DNA from: Clitoria ternatea
Lineage: Eukaryota > Streptophyta > Magnoliopsida > Fabales > Fabaceae
DNA: 64,000 bases
Assembly: GCA_037962975.1 (NCBI GenBank)
Contig: CM075675.1
Span: 105,984,718-106,048,717 of the forward strand
Reading direction: 5' to 3'
Shown piece by piece: positions 39,458 through 51,042 of this stretch (position 1 is its first letter; each line of letters opens with the position of its first letter). The notes beneath the pieces were generated by a model, which saw nothing but the letters and a program-made list of their open reading frames with translations, was not told the origin of the DNA and did not search any database. A program made the translations under genes and the position numbers.

Positions 39458-42400
39458 TGTAACACCCTCTGTTACACCTTAATAAATTCTAGAAAAATTC
39501 GTAATTTTTTTTTACTAAAGATACGATTGTTAAAAAGAAACTATCGGAATAAATTATATACATTATTGCTGAAATACCTCATAAGTATTATTAAAACTTT
39601 ATAAAGTAATTTTACATTCATCCAACGGAAATAAATATTAAACATTATAAGAAAGAGAGGAAACTCCATGGCCCAGAAGCAGTTACTTATTAACATTATT
39701 TAGTCATTGGACCACGGTATTCATACCGAGCTCCCTTTCTAGAACGTGCTATATTTACTGCCGATATTCTTCGATCCTTCCCTCTGAACCATCAATTTAA
39801 AACATGTGAAACAAAAACACGAAGAAAGGAGTGAGAAACAGAATATAATATTTCCGAATAAGACATAAGCAACAAAGGGTTTTCACAAACCAATACTTAA
39901 TAATATCAATCATAATCACACACACAATCAATTATGAATGCATGAATGTTATGCAATATCTTCATCACAACTTACCTATATATGTGGGCCCTTAAATTTT
40001 AATTTGCACTGGGCCAACCAGGAGTTTACACTGTTCCATAAGTCCGGATAATAATAATATGAACAGCTCAACTGGCATGGAAACACTTAGAGACTAGTCA
40101 GATTGAGAAAGTTTTTATTGTGAAAGTACCGGACACTAGGGAGCTACCCCAGGTCCCCTGAAGCACCCTTTCACACCCTCTCATCCCAAGGCTCGTAATT
40201 AAGCCTCCTCTAATGTATCCTCGGTTTCTATAATCCGTCCCCAGACAATATTATTTCATTTCACTTTAATGATTCATGATGCATGAACTACTCGCGTATT
40301 GAGTTGGTTAAGGCTTTTAGAAACTCAATTATTAAATCTCTTAAAGGTTTACAACATTATTTCAATAAACTGTACATTTTCTCTAAATTTCTGTCCCACA
40401 GAAATAAATTTGGTACAGTTTTCGAATCTCACTGAAATTGAGTTTCTAAGCCTTAAATATCTAAAAACTTTATCATATAAAACTTTACATAATCTTTCTC
40501 AAATTAAATCTTAACAAAATCAAATTTAGGAATCTCAATTATTTCCAAATATATTTAGTTATTAATTTGGAAAAAATAAAATAATTTTCTTTCGAAAAAT
40601 TTTGTTTTATTAAAAGAGAATAATTATTAACCAAAAATACTTAAAATTACAAAATTTTTCTTTAACTCACGATTTAATTAAATAAATTCTAATAAAATAT
40701 TTTCTTTCTAAAATAAATACTAATTTTTTTATTCTAAATATTAAAAATAAAGTTAATAAAAATAATTTCTGAGAAGAATTAAAAGATAATAAAATTTAAA
40801 GAGTAAGGTAAGAAATTCTTACTGAATTTTAGCTTTCCGTCATGCTCGCTATATGCTCAAACTCCACATTACAATATCATCAATCAAAATTAAACAATAT
40901 CAATCATAACTAAATATCATCAATCAATCAATCATAATCAAATCATAATCAAATCAATTAAATATCATTAATACATATCATAATACAAAATTTAATGATT
41001 ATTAATATAGTCAATTTTAGTCCTTTTGGTCAATTCCTCGCATAGGTATATGTAAGTCCATATAATCCAGTCCTTGCATAGGTATAGTTCAGTCCATATG
41101 GGTCATAATGGTCCAAGTCCTTGCATAGGTATAGTCCAGTCCATATAGGTCATAATGGTCCAAGTCTTTGCATAGGTATGTTAGAGTTAGTTAAACCGGA
41201 TATTTAATTTAAAATTTATTATAAATTTTAAGTTAAAAAGTTAATATTTTAAAATAATAATATTATCAGATTTAAAAGGAGTAGGGGACTCCTCCCATTA
41301 TTCTTATGTCTTTTCATATTATACTCTTATCTCACTCCCCCTTACCTTGAGTCGTTACCAAAAAGAGATTTGCTTTGCGCCTCCGATTTCTAGAAATATT
41401 AATATCAATTTTATTTCAGTATAAGCATAAGACGAAGATTAAGATTACTACTTAAAACAGAAATGGTAAATTTTGAATAGTGAATAGTGAATAGTAAATC
41501 GTGAATAGTAACAGTAAATAGTAAAACGTGAATAATAACAGTAAATAGTAAAACGTGAATAGTAACAGTAAATAGTAAATTGTGAATAGTAATGGTAAAT
41601 AGTAACAGTAAATAGTAATTTACTATTTGAATAGTAATTTACTATTGAAATAGTGTTTACTATGCAGAATAGTAACTTAAAATAATATTATTTTCAGTAT
41701 AATAACAGATTTCTAAAAACGATATAAAAATAATCTAAAAAAATATAAAAGAGAAGTATTCTTACCTTAGGATTTTGGCAGAACCTTCTCTCCAAAAACT
41801 TTTCTTCTCTCTCTCACTTCCACCACTATCTCACTAGCACTACTGTATTAAGAAAACTTAATCTGAAATTGTGAATTCTAAAGAAGAAATCCTTCGGTAT
41901 TTATAGGAAAAATTTTTACTATGCATTCCATTATTTTAATATAAAAGTACTATGCATTTTTGAATTTTTTATTCCAGGTTACTATGCATTCTTTGAAAAT
42001 TTCGTACATGCACAGTGTTTTGCATAGTAACTGTCGGTAGAATTATTAAGCCAAATAGTAACCTTTCACTCGGTATATTTTAAATATTCAAAATGAGTCC
42101 TTTTTGAAATTTAGCGATATTATATCAGTCCTCACTAATTTTATAATAAGTAATATAAAGTTGAAATTTTAAAAATCTAAAATTTTCTGTTAATAAAAAT
42201 TTATTGATACGTTTCTAATTTTTTAACGATTGGAAAAAATCAAGATTTTTCTCAAACCGATAATTTTTAGATAAGTCTACTTGAAATGGATTTTAGAAAA
42301 TTTTCTTATAATTTAAATTCACTTTCTTATAAATATTTTTAATTTAAGTCACTTATATGAATTTAAAATTATTTAAAAAATATTATTTTTATTAAAAAAT

Positions 42401-42518
42401 TCCAAAATTCCAAAAAATTCCAAAAAATCATAAATAATACGTAGATTAAAAAGTTCTAAAGAACCATAATTTAATTCCTTCAAAATTTTAATATAAAAAT
42501 AAAAATAGGGGTGTTACA
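39458..42518 (-). mobile_element. Inner nested solo LTR-like unit (E), TSD GGACT
   Basis: Uninterrupted 3061-bp unit from TGTAACACCCTC to GGGGTGTTACA. GGACT lies on both sides (39453-39457 and 42519-42523), and removing E rejoins GTAGG-GGACT-CCTCCC inside D. It is the inverted relative of F. Minus orientation is set by TATAAATACCGAAGG (plus 41895-41905 reversed) and AAGGTAAGGGGGAGTGAG (plus 41331-41347 reversed). As the innermost unit it is the youngest insertion. No coding capacity. Confidence 0.85.
41460..41650. repeat. GTAAATAGTA-type tandem array in element E leader
   Basis: Repeated words of the form AACAGTAAATAGTAAA and GTGAATAGTAA, about 15-25 bp apart, lie between the TATA box and the donor-like site of E, so in its inferred transcribed leader. 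The corresponding part of F has no such array. Confidence 0.75.
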
Positions 42519-42689
42519 GGACTCCTCCCATTATTCTTATGTCTTTCTATATTATATTTTTATCCCACTCCCCCTTACCTGGAATTGCTACCAAAAGTGA
42601 ATTCGTTCTGTGCCTCCGAGTTCTAAAAAAATATTAATACTAATTTATTTCAGTATAGGCATAAAATAAAAATTAAGATTACTATCAGA

Positions 42690-43150
42690 ATGATAAATAG
42701 TAAGTATGCATAGTAACAGTAATAGTAATGGTAAATAGTAAATCATCAACAGTAACGGTAACTAATATTTTTTTTATAGTAACGGTAAATAGTAAATCAT
42801 AAATAAAATAGTAAATAATAAATTTTAAATGGTAATGGTAAATGGTAAATCGTAAATAGTAAATTTTGCATAATAGTAGTAAATAGTAAATTGTGAATAG
42901 TAACTTTTGAATAATAGCGGTAAATGATAAATCGTAAATAGAAATGGTAAATAGTAAATTTTGAATAGTAACAGTAAATAGTAAATTTTGAATAGTAATG
43001 GTAAACAGTAAATTTTGAATAGTAACAGTAGCTAATAAATTTTAAATAATAACGGTAAATAAATTTTGAATAATAACAGTAAATTGTAAATTATGAATAG
43101 TAACAGTAAATAGTAAATAGTAACAGTAAATTGTAAAAATAACACAGTGG
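42690..43150. repeat. Expanded GTAAATAGTA-type array in element D leader
   Basis: The same word family as in E, here extended to about 460 bp with many variants (GGTAAATAGTAAAT, TTTTGAATAGTAACAG). It also lies between the TATA box and the donor-like site, which raises that distance to roughly 0.8 kb compared with 0.18 kb in F. Confidence 0.75.
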
Positions 43151-43443
43151 TAATTTATTTTTACCGTAGTAACTTATTCATAATAGTACTAGTATACTAA
43201 TGGTTTAAGAGTGCTAAAAAGAATAAACTAAATAATCATAAAAAGATTTTAGAAGAGAATATTATTACCTTACACCTCCGACAGAATCTCTTTTAACCAA
43301 AAGAATTTACTCCCCACTAATTTCTTACGCACTATCTCTCTAGATTCTCTCTATAATTTTGGTGTGGAAATGTTATAAATGAGCCATCTATTTATAGGAA
43401 GAGAAATTTACTATTTAAGATTACTTAATTATTTATTTTACTA

Positions 43444-43545
43444 TTTATGATGTGAGTTTTTACCCACCGGTCACTATTCATGATGTGAGTATTTACCCAC
43501 CGATCACTATTCATGATGTGAGTATTTACCAACCGATGATGTAAG
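43444..43545. repeat. Three tandem copies of a 34-bp unit in element D U3
   Basis: The unit TCACTATTCATGATGTGAGT plus ATTTACCCACCGA occurs three times in a row, with small changes in the first and last copy. It lies just upstream of the minus-strand TATA box of D, where enhancer-like repeats of LTRs are often found. Confidence 0.75.
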
Positions 43546-44708
43546 CGATGATGTCGGCAGTGACATTTCGGTTATTTTCTCAAATATTTATTAAAAATTC
43601 AAAAATTCTAGAAAATCATAAATAATGCATAGATCAAAAAGTTCTAAAGAACCATATTCTAATTCCTTCAAAGTTTTATTTTAAAATTCTAATAAGAGTT
43701 AAATCTTAAATATGTAAAAACATAAATATAAGAACATAAAATATTAATTGTGAATAATAAAGATATCGAAAATTCTTAATATAATTTTCTTAATTAGTGA
43801 ATACTAATTAAGTCATTTTAAAATCTTCGTTAAATATGTATATTTTTATTTTTATTATTTCATTTTATTTTTTTAAAAAATAATTTAAATATAAGTACCA
43901 AAATTTTATAAAAATATTAATTAGTTAAAAAATTAACTAACTAATAATAAGTATTTTCTCACTAAAGAGATATTAATATCTATTTTCTATTTGAGTAAAA
44001 AAAAATAGGATGTTACATAGCTCCCTAGTGTCGGGTACTTTCACAATAAAAACTTTCTCAATCTGACTAGTCTCTAAGTGTTTCCATGCCAGTTGAGCTG
44101 TTCATATTATTATTATCCGGACTTGTGGAACAGTGTAAACTCCTGGTTGGCCAAGTGCAAATTAAAATTTAAGGGCCCACATATATAGGTAAGTTATGAT
44201 GAAGATATTGCATAACATTCGTGCATTCATAATTGATTGTGTATGTGATTGTGACTGATATTATTATGTATTGGTTTTGTGAAAACCCTTTGTTGCTTAT
44301 GTCTTATTCGAGAATATTATATTCTGTTTCTCACTCCTTTCTCCGTGTTTTTGTTTCATATATTCTAAATTGATGGTTCAGAGGGAAGGATCGAAGAATT
44401 TCGGCAGTAGATATAGCACGTTCTAGAAAGGGAGCTCGGTATAAATACCATGGTCCAATGAATAAATAATGTTAATAAGTAACTGCTTCTGGGCCATGGA
44501 GTTTCCTCTCTTTCTTATAATGTTTAATGTTTATTTTCTTCGGATGAATGTACAAATACTTTATAAAGTTTTAATAATATTTATGAGGTATTTCAGAAAT
44601 AATGTATGTAATTTATTCCGATAGTTTCTTTTTAACAATCATATCTTTAAAAAAAAATTACGAATTTTTATATATTTTATTAAGGTGTAAAGAGGGTGTT
44701 ACATATCT

Positions 44709-45976
44709 CCTATGTTTTTGGGAATTTTTAGGCATGACTAGTGGCCACAGGTCATAATTGATGCGAATAAGCTTATGTTAAAGTTTGATAGCATTCAGAG
44801 GTCAAACAGACAAGTTAGGTTATACGGAAGTTGGCTGGTGGGCAAAATTCTACTTAACTCTGAAGTCTATCTGTCTAGTAATCGAGTACGTAATTGATTA
44901 CCAGAGAGCAAAACTTGCATAAATTACTTGCGGGTAATTGATTACACAATTGACAGTAACTAAGAACTGTCCAATTTAAGTGCGTAATTGAAGGTTTATT
45001 TGCCCATAAGCATAAGGTGATGTATTAGGTCCTATAGTTTATGGTATAACTACTTTTTAAGCTGTTGTGGATATATAATTTTATTTTTGTGATTTGATTT
45101 TTACTCAACTTTCAACTAGCCTCGTTAAGTTAATTTAACCGGTGCTTTGCGACATCCAAACGACCAAATTAGGTCTGAAAAATCAAAATAAAAATTCCTG
45201 ATTTTTATTAAATAAGTGTTACATCTCGCGCCACATAACACTGTTTTGGGTGTTCATGCTATCTGGATCATTATCATGCCAAATCATATAACATTATTTT
45301 GTATTCACAATCTGATTAGTAGAGTTTTGACTATTCCTTTCATGTTTTTAATCATTATTTGCTATAATTAAATATTAATAAAAATATAAAATTAAAAAAT
45401 TTAATTAAATTCAAATTGTTGTTTTAAAACCAACATGATTAATTAACATGGTTTCGTTAAACAAGGACTTAAATTTAATTTTTATGGATGAAAAATATTC
45501 TCAATCTAAGCATGATATGCTTTTGTAGCTCAAATAGGATTGTTTCAGGTACATGGTTAAATAAAAAAACTATTAATTAAAAATATTTATAATTCAAAAG
45601 AATATTTGAATATTAGTTTTATTTTATAATATAATTTTTTAAATCTATATCCCAACATTTTAAATAATAAAAAATATACTTTTTAATAGAAATTTGTATC
45701 TAGTATTATTCTTTATTGATTTTATCTTCTAATTAAAAATTTAGACTCTTATATTAGGACCCTCGCACTCGTTAGAAAAACCGTTTAAAATATTTCGAAC
45801 ACTATTTATTATTGTGTATTGGCATCCACACAGGGAAGGGAAAGTAGAAGGAATTTATTTCACACATTAATAATGTTTTCAAAGTCCAAAGTCCAAACCG
45901 AAACAGAGGCTAGAAGGAAGAGGGAGTGAGAGAGTGAAACAGAGAACAAAACCGAATACGAAGAAAATAACGAAAG
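44709..45976. other. Repeat-cluster edge and ILP1 promoter region
   Basis: The left part continues the host sequence of the nested cluster and ends near a GTGTTACA at 45223. From there to about 45780 the sequence is AT-rich without features. The last ~150 bp before the ATG are purine-rich (AGAGGAAG-type) and probably form the ILP1 5' UTR. No clear TATA box was seen. Confidence 0.45.
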
Positions 45977-48900
45977 ATGAACGAAGATGGCGTAACCTCT
46001 GCAAATCCCAATCCCTCTCTTCCCAAACCACCATCTTCTCCTCCAACTCCTGCTGCTAGGTCTCTCTCCCCCCTAGGGTTTCTCATTCAATCCTCTTCCC
46101 TTTTTTAATTGTCGTTAATTGCAATTCGATTTCAAACTCTGCATTTTCTAGGGTTTTTGATTTTTGTACAATTCTAATTCTGTGTGTTATTTGTTTTTTT
46201 TTTCTCAGCTCCGCGGGGGCGTCGTCGCCGGCGGTTCCCGCGAACGCCGGCCACGGAGATACTCACCGGCGGGGAAAATCGAGCGCCGATTCGCATGCGG
46301 TCCTACTAGGGGCTTCCGTTCCTTCGTGCAGGCCATGGGAACGAGGCGATTTGCTTCGCCGCCTTTCCACCTTCAAGCTCGCCGGGAAATTGCCCAAGGT
46401 TCGCGGCGTTTTCGTGTTTTGTGCGTTGATTGATTGATTGAATGGTTTTGCTGGTTTTGCTTTTTTCTAAGAAGTGGGAATTGTGTTGGAAGCAATTAGG
46501 TTAAGGCAATTGGGGGGAAACAAATGTTGTACTGTGGTTTGGTCGTTTTGCAGGTTACTGGCTCGTTGGCTTGTGCCAAGAGAGGTTGGGTGAATGTTGA
46601 TGTCGCCAAGATTGAGTGTGAGGTGTGTGGTGCAAAGTTAGATCTTGCTTTACCTTTACCTTCTTCTTTTGAAGGTAAGGCTATTATTATAATGGTTTTT
46701 TTTTTAAAAAAATTTAATTTTCAATTTTTAGTTTTTGGTTTTGGTTTTATGCTGGGCTGCTTCTGCTTGATCTTTGATCCAACTCGAAGTTCTGTTGTAT
46801 TCAGTGTATATTAAAGTAGATCGGTATTTGTTTTTGTGCTAGCAGAGGTGATTGGTGAAGGCTTAGTGCAAATTGTGTGATATGCTCATAGGAGAGGTGA
46901 TACAATTGTTGTATGCCTTTTTTGGGTCTGGGGTGGGGTGCTTTTAGTAACTAGTTTTAGTGCATTGTTTGTGGTCGTTTGCTCTACTGTGGTCCTTTTG
47001 TTGGATCAATTTCACGTTATAACTTAAAATGCTTAGTTTGCACCACTGCATGGATTAGCACACACTAACTTGTTTTATCTGCTATGATTTTTTTAATGTT
47101 TAGGACTTCACCATAAGTCCTCTTATCTTGACTTTTACATACTTAATCTGATGCTGCTGTCTAGGCCTTGATTATTGTTTCTTGTGTACTTGGTGAAGCT
47201 GATACTCCCAGTGAAGAAATTTCTGAACAGCTTGATAGAGGACACAAAGTGACCTGCCCTTGGAGAGGCAATAGCTGTCCAGAAAGCTTGGTGCAGTTCC
47301 CTCCTACTTCACCTTCAGCTCTAATTGGAGGTTTTAAGGACCGGTGTGATGGACTCTTGCAGTTTTACACCCTCCCCATTGTATCTTCGTCTGCAATTGA
47401 GCAGATGCGAGTTACACATAGTCCTAAATTTGATCGTTTTCTTGCTCAATTGCAAATTCAGACAGCTGGAGAACTGAGCTGTAGAGCCGAAAATGCATGT
47501 GGAACGAGCTTTAATGGAGAACAGGCTCCTCACCCATATTCTTATGTAAGGCTTTTGTCTGATACATTGTTTTATCATAGATTCATAATTATTCTGAAAG
47601 TGTAATTTGTTCCAATTTGGCTTATGTTTTAAGTTTTTATTATTTTCATCCTTACATTAACATCCCACTTCAATAGGCTCAAAAGCTCATAAGTCTTTGT
47701 GGGTGGGAGTCGCGGTGGCTTCCTAACGTGCTTGACTGCGAGGAACAGTCAGCTGAATCTGCTAAAAATGGTTACAGCTCTGATCCAGCCAAAGGCTTTA
47801 AACCAGATCCTGCTCCAAACAGGAAGGAGTTTTCAACTTCGTCCAGGAAAGATACTGGGGATAATGATATACTGGGTTCAGAATTTAATTGTGAGTCCAG
47901 GTCACCTTTGTTAGATTGTAGTTTATGTGGTGCCACAGTTAGAGTATGGGACTTCTTGACTGTCCCTCGTCCAGTTCATTTGACTCCGTGTGGGATTGAT
48001 ACCCCTCAAACAAGCAAGAAAATAGCACCAACACGGGGCATAAGTGCAGCTAGTGGTATCAATGAATGGACTGCTGCTGATGGCTTTGAAAAAGAGAGGA
48101 CTGGAGACCGGGATGAAGCTACTACATCCGAAAAAAGGCAACTTGTATCCAATAAAGCTTTAGATTTAAATCTTAAAATGGCTAGTGGGCCATCCTGTTC
48201 AGCAATAAACTTGACTTCAACCTCAGTTCATGTGCAAGATGGTGGTTTGGGGAAAGATCTAATGATTGGGAGGCCTTCTGGAAGTGAGGCTGGTGACCAG
48301 GTTGCCTCTTATGGATCACAAGGCCCCAATGCACGTAAGCGCAGGTTGGATGATGGTGGAACCACAGCTGAAAGGCCGCATTCAAACATGCAACAGGTAG
48401 ACAGTGCTGAAAAAACTATTACTGACCGTGATAATAATGAAGCCATTGGTGGTCAACAGTATTCAGCTGGCCCTTCCAAGCGTGCTCGTGGTACTGGTCT
48501 ATTGGACACATTTCAGTTTCCATTAAGAAATTCCACTGGTGCTGTACCTAGTCATTCATTGGATATTCCAATAGAACCAGATGCAAACATAGCCAACCAG
48601 TTAAACCCAGAAAGGGATCATGCTATTGGCATCCCTTCTACCAGAGATTCCACCCATGCGTCTTCTATTATTGCGATGAATACGGTTTATCACAGCTCAG
48701 ATGATGAATCAATGGAAAGTGTTGAAAATTTTCCAGTTGATGTTAATGATGTCAATTTCCCTTCTGCTGATTTGAATGAAACATCAGAGTTAAATAGCAG
48801 CTATCAAGCGCAGCAGAGTGCTTGTTTCCAACCACTTTTAGAAAGAGCAGGAGGGGAGACAGGTGTTAGCAGTTCAAATGCTTGTGGGGAAGTTTTGAAC

Positions 48901-51007
48901 ACAGAGATATTAACTGTACATGCTAGGGATGGCCCTAGTTTTGGTATTAGTGGGGGGAGTGTTGGCATGGGTGCAAGTCATGAGGCTGAAATCCATGGGA
49001 CTGATATCTCAGTTCATAGAGGTGATAGTTTAGGTGATGTTGAACCAATTGCTGAAGTGATTGAAAATCAGGGCCTAGCTGGTGAATCTGAACATCATCT
49101 ACTTACTGGCAATTTTGTGCCTGAGGAAATGAGTCGGGAAGATCCTCAAGGTGATAGTCAAGCTGTGGTTTCTCAATCTACGGCAAGGACTGATAGTGGC
49201 TCAAAAATTATAGCTTCAACCAAGGTTGAATCTGTTGAAAGTGGTGAGAAGACCAGTAGTAGCATGCAAATGCTAGGCCATGAAAATGGTGCTCATCCAT
49301 CCCTTTCTTGTAATGCTGTTGTATGTTCTGCCTATGAAGTATCTAAGGAAGAAGTTACTCAGACTGGGAAGGCATCTCACATTGATGATGGTGCATATCA
49401 TGAATCAAGCTACTTAGTTGCAGATGCTATGGGTATGTCTGATTATATGTGTGTATATATATATTTAATAAATTAAATAATCAATTTTCATTGAACCTCA
49501 AAGATGCTTTTAACTCTTCTGCCTCTCATTCGTTTTGATGCTCAATTATGTGACTGATAAAAGTTGTTAGTCTTTTCAATTTTGAATAATTTCATTGTAG
49601 TGTAGTCTTTACAATTTTGAATAATTTCATTCTAATATGTTTGCCAGTTTCTCTTGTAAGTTGTAACGATATGAATTATAATTATGTAATACTCAACTAT
49701 ATACAGTTATTTGGCTGTTGAAATATCTTAAGGTCAATTACAAACATGATAAATAATATCAAAATACCTTGGACGCCTAGCATATAGATAGAGCCAGCGG
49801 GGGGGAATTCAGGAGGGGGTTATTCCTTTTTATGTGGATATTTAATGAAGAAAGGGAGAATATGCATCCATTTTTTGTTTGGGAATCAAAACTCTAGACC
49901 CTGTCCTTTCCTCCAAATTAAATTCTTATGACTGGGGGGGGGGGGGGGGGGAGCAAGAGGAGCTGTTGCCAATTATTAGATTTTATCTTGAAAAAAGATG
50001 TCCATATTTATTTATTTTTTATTGGAGGTGGGTGGAACTAAGAAATGGATTAATCTCATTCATAAAACTCAAACTTGAGACCTTGTTTAAGAGGAATTAA
50101 GCTCATAGCCACTTGAAACCTATAGGAATTGGTGGATCGGGACAAATGATGTGAATCCCCTTTAGCCCCGATAGGAAGAGGACATATCGTAATAGTATGC
50201 CTGTAACCACGCACTAAAAAAGTTTGCTGTAGGATGAGGAAGATTGGATTGTTGGAAACAGTATATTAGAATCCCTTGGAGTTATTAATAATAGTGATTG
50301 TTGAGATAGTGGGAAGCAGAGATTGTAACTGTCCAGAAGTCAGTAAATCAATTTTTTTTGAAGGGGGAGGGGTTTTGTATAAATAAGGAGGGAGATTTAG
50401 GTTGTGTTTGGATCTCAACTGGGGTTAGCCAAAAGCTATGTTTCCAATTTGTTGGTCAAATAGAGTTTTGACTAGCCTCAGATGCTGTGCATGATCAATA
50501 TTGATCATTGAATGACTCTGTTTCCAGTCTGTTGTATAAATAGGAAGGAGGGAGATTTAGGGCGTGTTTGGTTCCCAATTTGGGATTTTCCAACTGGGGT
50601 TGGCCTAAAGCTATGTTTCCAATCAGTTAGTTGAACAGAGTTTGACTAGCCTCAAACGCCGTGCAGGATTAATATTGATCATTGAATGACCTCGTTTCCA
50701 CAACTCTATTTGCACAATTGGTCTCCAAACTGAGGACTTAAGTTTTGGATTGGAAATTACGGTATTTGGAGAGTTCAGGTCTCTTTAGTACCTGGGACTG
50801 GGAGTGATACTTTTTGTTTTTCTCTGTTTTACATCTCTAACTCAGTTCATATTTCAATCTCATATTGAGCTAGAGTTTGAAGTTTGTCTTAAATATATTT
50901 TACAGCATCTCTTATTTATTCCAAACCCATTCTATTATAGTGTTTAAAATTTTAAATTTTATGAATTGGCTTCCTTATCCCTTATCTGACCTTGCCCTTT
51001 GATGTTG

Positions 51008-51042
<35 letters not shown>

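Larger units (their letters stand above)
37375..44017 (-). mobile_element. Middle nested solo LTR-like unit (D), TSD TAGCT
   Basis: Opens TGTAGCACCCCC at 37375 and closes GGATGTTACA at 44017. TAGCT lies on both sides (37370-37374 and 44018-44022). When D is removed, element F becomes continuous (GGGGTAGCT joined to CCCTAGTGTCGG). D is itself split by element E; without E it is about 3.58 kb. The minus strand carries a TATA box (plus-strand TTTATA at 43391) and a donor-like AAGGTAAG-type site near 42575, giving minus orientation. It is related to E and F but more diverged. Confidence 0.8.
35376..44703 (+). mobile_element. Outer nested solo LTR-like unit (F), TSD TATCT
   Basis: Begins TGTAACACCCCTATTTTT at 35376 and ends GAGGGTGTTACA at 44703. 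TATCT flanks both sides (35371-35375 and 44704-44708), a 5-bp target duplication. The unit is split by element D at 37375-44017; without D it is about 2.68 kb. A TATA box (CTATAAATACC, 35991) sets plus orientation, with about 0.6 kb of U3 and 2 kb of R-U5. A donor-like AAGGTAAGGGGG follows at 36173. No gag-pol, primer-binding site or polypurine tract was seen, so a solo LTR is the simplest reading. The superfamily is probably Ty3/gypsy, by inference only. Confidence 0.8.

Noticed and set aside
35376..42518. A single 7-kb foldback or Mutator-like element with 2-kb inverted arms
   Set aside because: Considered first, because the two ends are inverse copies. The three separate 5-bp target duplications show instead independent LTR-like units inserted in opposite orientation.
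29290..45223. Possible hidden gene or novel coding system in the repeat cluster
   Set aside because: All frames are short (under about 90 codons), the structure is explained by TG...CA units with target duplications, and no protein motif appears in either strand.
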